Shown here: positions 8,898 through 16,769 of the stretch, piece by piece | Position numbering within the stretch: the first letter of the stretch is position 1 | How the letters are laid out: each line of letters opens with the position of its first letter | NCBI RefSeq assembly: GCF_031624495.1 | Contig: NZ_JAMQOP010000001.1 | Span: 1,426,001-1,490,000, forward strand | DNA length: 64,000 nt | From: Halogeometricum sp. S1BR25-6 | GTDB lineage: Archaea; Halobacteriota; Halobacteria; Halobacteriales; Haloferacaceae | Direction of reading: 5' to 3' | Made by a program: the position numbers and the translations under genes | The notes under the pieces: generated by a model | Told to the model about the DNA's origin: nothing | What the model saw: only the letters and a program-made list of their open reading frames with translations | Databases searched by the model: none

Positions 8898-9404
8898 ATG
8901 GTGAAGCGAGTCTCCGCGTCGGACCTGCCCGACGCGCCGAACCCGACGAGTCGAAAGAAGGAGGTAGACGAGGCGGTGGGCGCGTCGGCGTTCGGATTCA
9001 ACGTCTACGAGGTGCGGCCGGGAGAGCGAGTGCCGTGGGGGTATCACTCCCACCCCGACCACGAGGAACTGTTCTACGTCGTCTCCGGCGAGATCGTCGT
9101 CGACACCGAGGACGGTCCGGTCCGCGCGGCGGCGGGCGACGCCGTCTTCGTCGAACCCGGCGAGAAGAACCGCGCGCGCAACGACGGCGAGGAGGTGGCG
9201 GAAGTCATCGCTGTCGGCGCGCCGAAGGAAGGAGACGGAGCGGTCATCGAGGAGGAGTGCCCGCACTGCGGCGCGGTGACCGACCGGACGTACGAGTCCG
9301 TCGAATCCGACGGCGGGGCGGTGTACGTGCTCTCCTGTGCGGCCTGCGGGGCGGAGACGGACCGGTTCGGCGCCGGACCCGGCGACGGCGGAGAGGCGGC
9401 GTAG
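8898..9404 (+). CDS. Cupin protein with C-terminal zinc ribbon
   Basis: 168 residues. Residues about 35-110 form a cupin barrel: the metal-site motif GYHSHPDHEELFYVVSGE supplies two His and a Glu, and the second conserved box (AAGDAVFVEPGEKN) follows. The C-terminus has CPHC and CAAC pairs, a small zinc ribbon added to the barrel. Cupins of this size bind sugars or small acids or act as metal-dependent isomerases; the substrate cannot be read from the sequence. The start ATG follows a TATA-like box (ACTTATC) about 27 bases upstream. Divergent from the VWA operon and followed by an independent gene on the same strand. Confidence 0.85.
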   Translation: MVKRVSASDLPDAPNPTSRKKEVDEAVGASAFGFNVYEVRPGERVPWGYHSHPDHEELFYVVSGEIVVDTEDGPVRAAAGDAVFVEPGEKNRARNDGEEVAEVIAVGAPKEGDGAVIEEECPHCGAVTDRTYESVESDGGAVYVLSCAACGAETDRFGAGPGDGGEAA

Positions 9405-9467
9405 TCGTCGGGCCGGTCGCTCCGCCCGCGCGCGACGTTCATCGTCGTCGGGCGCCTCTCTCCTCCC

Positions 9468-9968
9468 GTGACCGACGACTCGACGCCCGACGCCCGCCGC
9501 GACAGACCGGAGACAGAGGAGAGTTACGGCGTCCCCGACTCCGAAGAGGGGTTGCTCCCGTGGTCGTTCGTGACCCAGCGACTGGCCGCCGACCGGACGT
9601 TCTGGGTGTCGACGACGCTTCCTGACGGGCGGCCGCACGCCCGTCCGGTCTGGGGCGTCCGGGTCGACGACCGACTGCACTGCGGCGGCGGCGCGGGGAC
9701 GCGGTGGGTGCGGAACGCCTCGCGCGACCCGCGCGTGGTCGTCCACCGCGAGAGCGGCGAGGAGGTGGTGGTTCTCGACGGCATCGCGGAGCGACTGGAC
9801 GGGGACGCCGACCCGGACAGACTGGAGCGAATCGACGACGCCTACGAGGCGAAGTACGGCGTCCGCCACGGGACGCCCGTGTTCTCGATTCGGCCGACGC
9901 GGGTGCTGGCGTGGTCCGACTACCCGACGGACGCGACGCGGTGGACGTTCGGCGACGACGGTGCGTGA
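9468..9968 (+). CDS. Pyridoxamine 5'-phosphate oxidase-family (FMN-binding split barrel) protein
   Basis: 166 residues beginning with a GTG at 9468. The core (about residues 30-150) fits the split-barrel flavin fold: STTLPDGRPHARPVWGVRVDDRL, then GGAGTRWVRNASRDPRVVVH, and the C-terminal part with RPTRVLAWSDYP. Family members bind FMN, F420 or haem, and in archaea many are F420-dependent reductases; cofactor and substrate are undetermined here. The gene sits 63 bases after the cupin gene and about 55 before the alkyltransferase, possibly a loose transcription unit. Length is normal for the family. Confidence 0.85.
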   Translation: MTDDSTPDARRDRPETEESYGVPDSEEGLLPWSFVTQRLAADRTFWVSTTLPDGRPHARPVWGVRVDDRLHCGGGAGTRWVRNASRDPRVVVHRESGEEVVVLDGIAERLDGDADPDRLERIDDAYEAKYGVRHGTPVFSIRPTRVLAWSDYPTDATRWTFGDDGA

Positions 9969-10023
9969 GGTTCCGCGGGCACGGACGCACGGAGTTATCA
10001 CGCCGCGCGGCGTAGCGGGGCGC

Positions 10024-10440
10024 ATGCGCGCGGAGATCCATGGGGCGACGCTGGAACTCGACGAGTCGTACCTCGACGCGGACCCGAAAGTGGTCCGCGA
10101 GCGGATTCGGGAGTACGAGCGCGGCAACCGGACGGCGCTCGATATCGAGGTTCGCTACCCCGACACGTTCACCGGCCGAGTGATGCGGGTGATGACCGAG
10201 ATTCCGTACGGCGAGACGCGGACGTACGGCGAACTCGCGGCCGAGTTAGACACGAGTCCGGTCGCCGTCGGGCAGGCCTGCGGCCGGAACCCGATTCCGC
10301 TCGTCGTCCCCTGCCACCGCGTCGTCGGCGCGGGCGGCCGACTCGTCGGGTTCTCCGCCGAGGGCGGCGTCGAACTGAAACGTCGACTGCTCGACGGCGA
10401 GGCGGCGAATCGGCAGGCGAAACTCGCGGCGTTCGAGTGA
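10024..10440 (+). CDS. ogt: Methylated-DNA--protein-cysteine methyltransferase (Ogt/MGMT type)
   Basis: 138 residues. The C-terminal DNA-binding domain is complete: PYGETRTYGELA, the Asn-hinge GRNPIPLVVPCHRVVGAGG with the alkyl-acceptor Cys in PCHRV, and GFSAEGGVELKRRLLDGE. The N-terminal domain is much shorter than in Ada/Ogt of bacteria, as is common in haloarchaea. The protein removes alkyl groups from O6-guanine in a suicidal transfer to its own cysteine. Start at ATG 10024; the frame is open upstream to 9961 but that part overlaps the preceding gene and is not conserved-looking. Confidence 0.9.
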   Translation: MRAEIHGATLELDESYLDADPKVVRERIREYERGNRTALDIEVRYPDTFTGRVMRVMTEIPYGETRTYGELAAELDTSPVAVGQACGRNPIPLVVPCHRVVGAGGRLVGFSAEGGVELKRRLLDGEAANRQAKLAAFE

Positions 10441-10576
10441 GTCCGGGAACGCCGCCGTCGCTCGCGGGGCGGGACTCGCGACCACTATCCTAACCGCACC
10501 CGGACACATCAACCCGATTAACATTTCAGCCGTCGGCCGACGAATATAACACCCTCTCCGGAAATGGTCGAACAAC

Positions 10577-11263
10577 GTGACTCGTACTTCGACCGGCCTC
10601 GTCGTGGTCGTCGCCGTCCTCCTCCTCACGCCGGCGGCGCTCGGAACCACGGCGTCGAGCCAATCCGAACCGGTACAGGAGATAGACAACTGCGGCGTCA
10701 TCTCCGAACCGGGACGCTACGTACTGACGTCCGACATCAAGAACGGCGGGAGCGGCGACTCCTTCACCTACTCCTCCCAGTCCTGCATCGTCGTCGAGAG
10801 CGACGACGTCCACATCGACGGCGACGGGCACCGGGTCGACGCCCTCGGCAACAGCGACACGACGGGCATCGCCGTCGTCGGGACCGAAGCCGACCCCGTC
10901 GAGGACGTGACGGTGTCGAACGTCACCTTCACCGACTGGAACCGCGCCGTCTACTTCCGGCACGTCGAGAACGGGACTGTCCGCGGGTCTGCCCTCCGCG
11001 CCAGCGCCTACGGGATGTCCGTCGAGCACTCCGAGAACGTGCGGGTGGTCGACGCCATGGTCGTCAACAACCTCCTCGGCATCTACGAGAACGACACCAC
11101 CGACACGGAACTCTCGAACATCCGCTACGCCAGCAACTACGCCGGCGACCACGTCGTCGAGAACGGGACAGACGAGGACGCCGCGGCGGAGACGCCGACG
11201 GCGACTCCCACCCCGACGCCGACGCCGACACCCACGCCGACGCCGACCGAAGACGACTACTGA
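10577..11263 (+). CDS. Secreted NosD-like parallel beta-helix protein
   Basis: 228 residues, GTG start. An N-terminal signal peptide (residues about 6-24, TGLVVVVAVLLLTPAALG) leads into repeated short beta strands of the NosD/pectate-lyase type, with phrases such as VEDVTVSNVTFTDWNRAVYF and ENVRVVDAMVVNNLLGIYEN marking the coils. The C-terminus is a Thr-Pro repeat linker ending in EDDY, with no membrane helix or PGF-type sorting motif after it. The start is supported by an AATATAA box at 10543-10549. The protein is probably extracellular and may bind or process polysaccharide. The short length and missing anchor suggest either free secretion or a trimmed relative of larger S-layer-attached proteins. 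Confidence 0.75.
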   Translation: MTRTSTGLVVVVAVLLLTPAALGTTASSQSEPVQEIDNCGVISEPGRYVLTSDIKNGGSGDSFTYSSQSCIVVESDDVHIDGDGHRVDALGNSDTTGIAVVGTEADPVEDVTVSNVTFTDWNRAVYFRHVENGTVRGSALRASAYGMSVEHSENVRVVDAMVVNNLLGIYENDTTDTELSNIRYASNYAGDHVVENGTDEDAAAETPTATPTPTPTPTPTPTPTEDDY

Positions 11264-11408
11264 GTCCGAACCGCGCGCTGAACGCAGCGCCGAGCGCCGA
11301 ACGCGAACGCGATTGCGACTGCGACTTCTCGATGTCTCTCCGTTCGGACTCCGAGCGAGGAAGGACAGCGAAGCGGACGCAGAACAGAGACGGAGAGCAG
11401 CGGGGCGG

Positions 11409-12770
11409 TTACGGTTCGGGCGATTCGGTGGCTTCTGATTCGGACTCGGACTCGTTCCCGAGCGTCCCGTTCTCCGTCCCGCTTTCGGCCTCGGTTTCCG
11501 TCTCGTCGGGCGTCTCGGTGGCGACGGACTCGCCGTACACTTCCTGCTTTATCGGTTCGGTCCACTGCGGCCAGCGTTCCCGCTCCTCCAGGTCCTCGAC
11601 GGAGTCCTCGCCGGACATCGCCTTGATGGCCCGGGCGTCTTCGAGGCTCCAGACGGCGCCGTCCTCATGGAACAGGCCGTTGAGAATGCCGACCTCGCGC
11701 TGCGAGGAGAAGTACGCCGGCTGGACCATCAGCGACCAGAAGAAGTTCCCGACGCCCATCTCGGTGATTATCGGCGCCATCGAGGCATAATCCGGCGTGC
11801 GCTGCTCGCGCGGCGGCGCCGTGTGGAATCCCGCGCCGGACCGGACGCGTTGCCACTCGGTGAGCATCACCGGTTCGTCCATGTTGTCGTCGAGCGTCAC
11901 CACCTGCCGGAGGGCGTCGCGGAACTCCTCTTGGCTCGTGGGGAAGTTGTAGTGGAACTGGAATAGGTCGAGATTCCAGTCGGCGTACTTCGCGTTCTTC
12001 GCCATGCTCGTCGCGCCGATGGTCAGCGGGACGGACCCGCGCATCTCCCACATCGTCTCGTACATCGCCTTCGAGAACGTCACCCGCCGGGAGTTCCAGC
12101 CGGGTTCGTTCATCACTTCGATGGCCAGCAACCGGTCGTCGTCGGCGTAGCGCTCCATGAACTGCCGGGTGAACTCGCGGGTGTTCTCCCAGCGGTCGCG
12201 GTTGTTCAGCACCTGGTTCGACGGCGAGGCGACGCCGGTGGCGGTCATCAGGTTCTCGTCTTCGAGGTTCTGTCGCGTCGGCTGGTTGCCGATGCCCTCG
12301 AAGAGACCGATGAGCACTCGGATGCCGTGGTCGTCTGCCGTCGATACGAAGTCCTCGAACGCCTCGAAGAACGCCTCGGGCTCTTCCTTCCAGAACTCGT
12401 AGCTCCCCCACGTCCGAATCGCGTTGAGGTTCACCTGCTCGGCGTAGCCGAGGTCACGGTCGGCTATCTCGGAGTCGTAGTCCCGCCACATCTGATAGAA
12501 GTTGAACGCTCTGGCGGGGATGTAGATGGCCCCGCGCACGTCGACGGGGGCGTCGGTGTCGGGGGCGACCGTCACGTCCCGCGTGGCCGTCTCCGGCGGC
12601 GTCCCGGACTCGCCGGCCGCCGTCGCCGTCTCCACCTCGTCGCTCAGTTCGGTCACGGGGTTGTCGTTCCCCTCCGAGCCGTCGAACCCGAGGGACGAAC
12701 AACCCGCGAGGCCCGCTATACCACTCGCCGCGCACCATCGGAGGAATCTCCGTCGTGTGTTCCGTGTCAT
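11409..12770 (-). CDS. Glycoside hydrolase family 5-like lipoprotein
   Basis: 453 residues. It has a Tat motif (RRRFLRW) and lipobox with Cys24 (GLAGC), so it is exported folded and lipid-anchored. An acidic linker precedes a TIM-barrel domain (about 78-400). The acid/base candidate is Glu222 in AIEVMNEPGW, and the nucleophile candidate is Glu305 in VMLTEWQ. These are the two signature glutamates of clan GH-A/GH5 enzymes (cellulases, beta-mannanases). The exact substrate is open. The C-terminus is a Ser/Glu-rich tail. Upstream on the same strand, about 275 bases away, is the arylsulfotransferase-like gene, so a small set of extracellular carbohydrate genes is suggested. Confidence 0.85.
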   Translation of the reverse strand: MTRNTRRRFLRWCAASGIAGLAGCSSLGFDGSEGNDNPVTELSDEVETATAAGESGTPPETATRDVTVAPDTDAPVDVRGAIYIPARAFNFYQMWRDYDSEIADRDLGYAEQVNLNAIRTWGSYEFWKEEPEAFFEAFEDFVSTADDHGIRVLIGLFEGIGNQPTRQNLEDENLMTATGVASPSNQVLNNRDRWENTREFTRQFMERYADDDRLLAIEVMNEPGWNSRRVTFSKAMYETMWEMRGSVPLTIGATSMAKNAKYADWNLDLFQFHYNFPTSQEEFRDALRQVVTLDDNMDEPVMLTEWQRVRSGAGFHTAPPREQRTPDYASMAPIITEMGVGNFFWSLMVQPAYFSSQREVGILNGLFHEDGAVWSLEDARAIKAMSGEDSVEDLEERERWPQWTEPIKQEVYGESVATETPDETETEAESGTENGTLGNESESESEATESPEP

Positions 12771-13045
12771 TGCGTGCTCCAGTGTCGAACGTCGTCTCCG
12801 CCTTCTCCGTCGCTATCGCTGCCGCCGTCGGTCCGTTCTGGGCGACGCCGCGGCCGCCACGTCTCCCGCGTCGGCGGCGCACCGCTCCTCGCCGCGTCGG
12901 CCGTCGCCGCGCAGTCCGTCGTATCGTCCGTCATCGGTGTCCTCGGTCGGTCATCGTCGTTGTCATCGGTATCGTGGTGGCGGCCGTTATGCGTTGTCGC
13001 CGGCCGCACTCGCTGTCGGTCGTCCTCAGTTCTCGCTCCGCTCGG
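12771..13045. other. Spacer between the GH5 and arylsulfotransferase genes
   Basis: A run rich in CGTC, GTCG and GTTGTC triplets with no stable domain on either strand. Open frames exist on both strands but have no recognisable motif or promoter, and they read as basic or Ser-rich low-complexity protein. It probably holds the promoter of the GH5 gene, but I could not pick a convincing TATA box. Confidence 0.5.
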
Positions 13046-14437
13046 TCACGCTCGTCGCCGCCACGCCGCCTCCGTTCCGCCCCAGGCGAGCAGAGTGACG
13101 GCGACGAGCAGCGTCGCCAGTATCTCCGGCAGGCCCATCCAGACGGGCGTGACGTACATCAGCCCGTTCAGGTACCGGCCGGGGACCACCTGTTTGACGA
13201 AGATGGACGCCTGGTCGGCGAGGCCCGGGTCCTTCGACTGCAGGTCGGCCGAGGCCGCGCTGGGACCGCCGGCGCTCTCGTCGCCCGTCCCCAGTCGCTC
13301 CGACTCGTAGGGGAAGGCGATGTCGACGCGCCAGACGATTTCGCCGTCCTCGTCCACCTCGAAGACGCGGTTAGCGTTCGAGTCGCTGATGAGGGTGTGG
13401 CCGTTGGGCAGGCGGTCGGCGTCGCGCGGCCACTGCATGCGGCCGTCGCGCCAGTGCCACGACTGCTCCCACGAGCCGTTGACGCGCTGATATTCGATCA
13501 CGCGGTTGTTCTCGGAGTCGGCGACGAGCACCGCCGGGCCCCCGCGTTCGGCAGGGATGTAGTCCGGGTTGTGCTGTTCGTAGAGGATACTCGTGTCGTC
13601 CTCGGCGCCGAGCGTCCAGTTCTCGTCCAGTCCGTTCTCGTCGACGAAGACGACACGGTCTTGGTTCCGCGCGCTGACCATGATTCGGCCGTCGTCGAGT
13701 ATCTCCACGTCGTTGATGTGCGTCCAGTCGCCCGGGGAGTCGTCGCCGCTGTCGGGGTCGAACGACTCGCTGGCGTTCCACGTCCACTCGGTCTGCCCGT
13801 CGCGCGTGTCCACGACGAACACGCGGTCGAGGTAGATGTCGGCGACGACGAGGTGCGTCTCGTTCAGTCGGTCGGCGTCGTGGTAGCGCGTCGCCTCCTT
13901 ACCCGGCGTCACGCGGTTCCACACCTCGGTCTTCTCGCCGGTGGTGAGATTGACGCGCTCGAACCCGTTCCGCGTGCAGGCGTCCGAGGAGCGCCCGGCC
14001 TGATAGCGGTCCCACTTCTCCTGGCTCACCCCGCGCTTCGAGAGGTTCCACTCGGTGGGACACTCGTCGGGTTCGAGGTGGTCGGCGTACATGTACTCGA
14101 CCGTCGCCTCGGTCCCGGGCACGGGGTCGACGTCCCAGTAGCGCGTGTGGGTGTCGTTGTAGTACATCGTCGTCCCGTTCGGCGCGAACGCGACGAGTTC
14201 CGCTCTCGCCCGCGGCCCTTCGCTGGCCCGCCCGCGCCAGGAGTTCGAGTCGGTGGCGACCACGGTGATGTCGTCCCGCGGCGGGGCCACCTGTTCGCTT
14301 CCGTCGACGGTCCCCTCGGAGATGTGACTCTCGAAGGTGCTGCCCGACGACCCGGCGGCGTATCCGTAGGCGACTCCGGCGGTGGACAGGCAGAGGACCG
14401 CGACGAAGAAGACGCGGACGGCCCGCTTAGAGACCAT
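13046..14437 (-). CDS. Membrane-anchored arylsulfotransferase (ASST)-like beta-propeller protein
   Basis: 463 residues. There is an N-terminal membrane segment (about 7-25) and a second near the C-terminus (about 430-452). Between them lie repeated propeller blades: DADRLNETHLVVADIYLDRV, WTHINDVEILDDGRIMVSAR, HWRDGRMQWPRDADRLPNGH. Repeated HxND/LPNGH-type loops are typical of arylsulfate sulfotransferase-like proteins (ASST/Arylsulfotrans_2), which in bacteria move sulfate between phenols; the archaeal substrate is unknown. ATG 14437 is chosen over an upstream ATG (14461) because a TATA-like CATATG lies about 28 bases before it. The active face should lie outside the cell. Confidence 0.8.
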   Translation of the reverse strand: MVSKRAVRVFFVAVLCLSTAGVAYGYAAGSSGSTFESHISEGTVDGSEQVAPPRDDITVVATDSNSWRGRASEGPRARAELVAFAPNGTTMYYNDTHTRYWDVDPVPGTEATVEYMYADHLEPDECPTEWNLSKRGVSQEKWDRYQAGRSSDACTRNGFERVNLTTGEKTEVWNRVTPGKEATRYHDADRLNETHLVVADIYLDRVFVVDTRDGQTEWTWNASESFDPDSGDDSPGDWTHINDVEILDDGRIMVSARNQDRVVFVDENGLDENWTLGAEDDTSILYEQHNPDYIPAERGGPAVLVADSENNRVIEYQRVNGSWEQSWHWRDGRMQWPRDADRLPNGHTLISDSNANRVFEVDEDGEIVWRVDIAFPYESERLGTGDESAGGPSAASADLQSKDPGLADQASIFVKQVVPGRYLNGLMYVTPVWMGLPEILATLLVAVTLLAWGGTEAAWRRRA

Positions 14438-14796
14438 ATGCGTACAGACTGCGGTCGACACTCATATGCGTCACGGCCGTCGTGTCGGCTCGCTGGCCCG
14501 ACGGTCGGTTCGGAGGAGACGGCGGCGTCTCGGCCGAGTCCGGCGGAGTTCCGGACCGGGGACGGCCGCGCGCCGCGCTCTTTCGTATCACGTGTGGTCG
14601 GGTGCGCTCCGCCCGAAATACTTTTTCGACACGCGCCCGCCGGTCCGCGACGTTGACAGTTTCCACCTCGGGTCGCCCGCGTGTGCCGAGGCGGATGCGA
14701 ACGAACCGGCTCTGTTCGACTCTCCGGAGATTGACAGAAGTGGTGGGCCGAACGGAGGGGGTGAGTTCAGCAGCCCGAGCGTTGTCGTTTTCGCGT
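14438..14796. other. Intergenic region without a supported gene
   Basis: The left edge holds the promoter of the arylsulfotransferase-like gene (CGCATATGAG near 14460-14470, minus strand). In the rest, frames are open by chance in GC-rich DNA on both strands, but none has a start with a promoter or any family motif. GC falls from left to right towards the accessory stretch that begins around 14.8 kb. Confidence 0.5.
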
Positions 14797-15021
14797 CTAC
14801 CAAGCATCTACATCGTATACCTCACCCAGTAGTTCGAACTGGTCGACATCGTATTCGGTCCCACTCTGCTGATTGACGAGGTATCGGTCCTGTGGATAGA
14901 ACCGGTAGCAACTGTCACTGTGACTTCTCACCTCAAACCACGAATTCGTCACCTCCGTTACCACGTGCGGGTGTGTGCGGCCATTCCATCGGACGAGACT
15001 CCCCACGTCGACCTCGTTCAT
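14797..15021 (-). CDS. Small hypothetical protein, 74 aa
   Basis: A 74-residue acidic protein beginning MNEVDVGSLVRWNGRTHPHV and ending DVDAW. It reads like a small beta-barrel (SH3-like: VGSLVRWNG...VVTEVTNSWFEVRS), but I do not recognise the family. Start at ATG 15021 is preferred because a Shine-Dalgarno-like GGAG sits 5 bases before it; an alternative GTG start is at 15045. Codon use is less GC-rich than in the genes to the left, fitting the accessory character of 14.8-20.1 kb. No operon partner. Confidence 0.45.
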   Translation of the reverse strand: MNEVDVGSLVRWNGRTHPHVVTEVTNSWFEVRSHSDSCYRFYPQDRYLVNQQSGTEYDVDQFELLGEVYDVDAW

Positions 15022-15214
15022 GCCGTCTCCCTGTATCACGGTCACAGAGACGCGGGAAGGAATATCAACATACAGTCTCCCTCTTCATCCGGTCGGTCCT
15101 GAAAGCGACCGAGACGCGCCCTGTGTTCAGCACCGCTACAGAAACCTCATCGAACGCGGTCATTCGTGGCGTGCGAAACTGGGAGAGTGAGCCGAGCACC
15201 GCGAACGAACTGTT

Positions 15215-15594
15215 CGGGTTCTACCGCGGCGGTTCGCTCTCGTCGTCGTCGGGTACGGGAGGTGGTTGCCTAACGAGAGCGTCGGAGAACAGTTCGGCGC
15301 CGCCCCACCAATTGACGACGGCCTCGTCGAGTTCCCAGCCGTCCTCCGCGAGGTCGTTCAACAGTTGGTCGGTCGCGTCGCGGTCGATTCGGAACTACAG
15401 GAGGCTGGTCGGCGCACCTCAGCGAACCATCGGTCTCCGCGGATTCCAAGGAGGGAACGACCCTGCGCGAGCGACACCACCATCTCCGGAGCCATGCGAC
15501 CACGAAACCCGGAATAGTTGAGACTGGCGTTCTCGTGCATCCGGTCCTCACATATCGCTAACAGTAACCTCTCTACGAGAGATCTCACGACCAT
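15215..15594 (-). pseudogene. Degraded gene remnant
   Basis: On the minus strand two frames carry protein-like sequence that join only through a frameshift. One, about 15594-15400, reads NYSGFRGRMAPEMVVSLAQG and then turns to nonsense. The other, about 15390-15215, reads FRIDRDATDQLLNDLAEDGW followed by ELDEAVVNWWG and ends in an acidic, Pro-rich tail before a TAG. The second part has strong haloarchaeal codon use yet no start codon, with an in-frame TAG right before it. I take it as the tail of a former gene left at the border of the zinc-transporter region. The parent family is not recognised. Confidence 0.4.
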
Positions 15595-15595
15595 C

Positions 15596-15613
15596 GATTA
15601 GACTAGTCTAATC
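15596..15613. promoter_or_regulatory. Perfect 18-bp palindrome, candidate metal-regulator operator
   Basis: GATTAGACTAGTCTAATC is its own reverse complement over all 18 bases. It lies about 18 bases upstream of the TATA-like box of the metal-transporter operon. Its TTAG...CTAA arms resemble half-sites bound by DtxR/MntR-type repressors, and such a regulator is encoded at the end of the same gene cluster (18630). The binding partner is inferred, not shown. Confidence 0.6.
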
Positions 15614-15630
15614 TCTATTTTTGATAGAAG

Positions 15631-15640
15631 CTATTATACT
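15631..15640 (+). promoter_or_regulatory. TATA-like box of the metal-transporter operon
   Basis: CTATTATACT is centred about 29 bases before ATG 15665, the usual spacing for a leaderless haloarchaeal transcript. It sits within a strongly AT-rich stretch (15596-15660) in otherwise GC-rich DNA. Confidence 0.6.
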
Positions 15641-15664
15641 ATTTGCCCTATCACCGACTAGCCG

Positions 15665-16762
15665 ATGATGGACGACACGCAACAGTCGAAAGCGAAGCAC
15701 GGTTTCTCACGCAGAAGGGCCATTACTGCCGGTGCGGGACTTCTTGCCACTGGACTCGCCGGATGTACGAGTAGTGGCGGCAGCAACGATACCGAACCCA
15801 CGAACGGTTCAGGCAACGAGGGTGTGAATGGAGACGGCCCTGCCGTCGCAGTGGCCTCCTTCTTCAGTTTCTACGACTTCGCACGGAATATCGTCGACGG
15901 GACGCCCATCCAGGTGAGCAACCTCGTTCCAACCGGCTTGCATGGTCACGGGTGGGAGCCGAATGCGAGCGTTACGAAAGACATCATCGAAGCAGACGCG
16001 TTCCTTCACGTTGGTCCAGGGTTCCAACCATGGGCCGACCGCGCGATTCAGACGCTCAAAGACGACAACGTCGACACGCAGTTGATCAACGTCCGCGAGG
16101 GTGTCGAACTGGTCGATCTCGCGGCCACTCTCGATCCTGAAGAAGAAGGCGTCGGCGAGCAGCAAGGCAAGGACCCGCACTTCTGGCTCGACCCACAGCG
16201 GGCGATGGTCTCGGTCGATAACATCACCGAGGGACTCGCCGAACTCGTGCCCGAGCAGGAAAGCGCGCTTCGGGACAACGCCGAGACGTACAAATCCGAT
16301 ATTCTCGAACGGATCAATCAGGATTTCCAGGCCATCTTCGACGCGTCCGAGCGAGATGCGGTGCAACTGGCCGCGCACAACGCCTTCCAGTACTGGGGCG
16401 TCAGGTACGGCGCACAGATGGAACCCCTCGTCACGAACCTCGCGGCCAGCGGCGACGTCAAGCCCTCGGACATCGCCGAAGCGAAGGAATTCATCGAAGA
16501 GAACGACATCAAGTACATCGCCAACGGCGTCTTCGAATCGCGGAAACCTGCGAAGCAACTACTCGCCGAAACCCAGGTCGAGGGGTACTTCCCAGTGACA
16601 CCGTACGCGGGCGTTCGAGAGGACTGGGTCGAGAACAACTGGGGCTACGAGGAGGTTGCTTACAACATCAACGGCCCCACGCTTGAGGTCGTCCTCGGTA
16701 CCAAGACCCCCGAGGAAGCTGGGCCCGACGGCTGGGCGGACGAGTGGATGAACTTCGAGTGA
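15665..16762 (+). CDS. Zinc/manganese ABC transporter substrate-binding lipoprotein (ZnuA-like)
   Basis: 365 residues. Tat-type signal (SRRRAITAG) with lipobox cysteine in TGLAGCTSSG, so it is a membrane-tethered binding protein outside the cell. The cluster-9 (TroA/ZnuA) metal ligands are visible: His in LVPTGLHGHGWEPN, His in GKDPHFWLDPQR, and His in AAHNAFQYWG. It captures a divalent metal, probably Zn or Mn, and hands it to the permease. ATG codons at 15665 and 15668 are equivalent; the first is used. The gene is followed after 7 bases by the ATPase gene. The His-rich loop of many ZnuA proteins is absent, so the metal cannot be decided. Confidence 0.9.
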   Translation: MMDDTQQSKAKHGFSRRRAITAGAGLLATGLAGCTSSGGSNDTEPTNGSGNEGVNGDGPAVAVASFFSFYDFARNIVDGTPIQVSNLVPTGLHGHGWEPNASVTKDIIEADAFLHVGPGFQPWADRAIQTLKDDNVDTQLINVREGVELVDLAATLDPEEEGVGEQQGKDPHFWLDPQRAMVSVDNITEGLAELVPEQESALRDNAETYKSDILERINQDFQAIFDASERDAVQLAAHNAFQYWGVRYGAQMEPLVTNLAASGDVKPSDIAEAKEFIEENDIKYIANGVFESRKPAKQLLAETQVEGYFPVTPYAGVREDWVENNWGYEEVAYNINGPTLEVVLGTKTPEEAGPDGWADEWMNFE

Positions 16763-16769
16763 ACGTCCA

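Noticed and set aside
11176-11262. Possible CRISPR or satellite in the ACGCCGACGCC-type stretch
   Set aside because: It is the Thr-Pro linker of the beta-helix protein in coding frame; there are no spacers and no cas genes in the window.
12771-13009. Small minus-strand frame between the GH5 and ASST genes
   Set aside because: The sequence is low-complexity Asp/Arg/Thr, with no promoter or conserved look.
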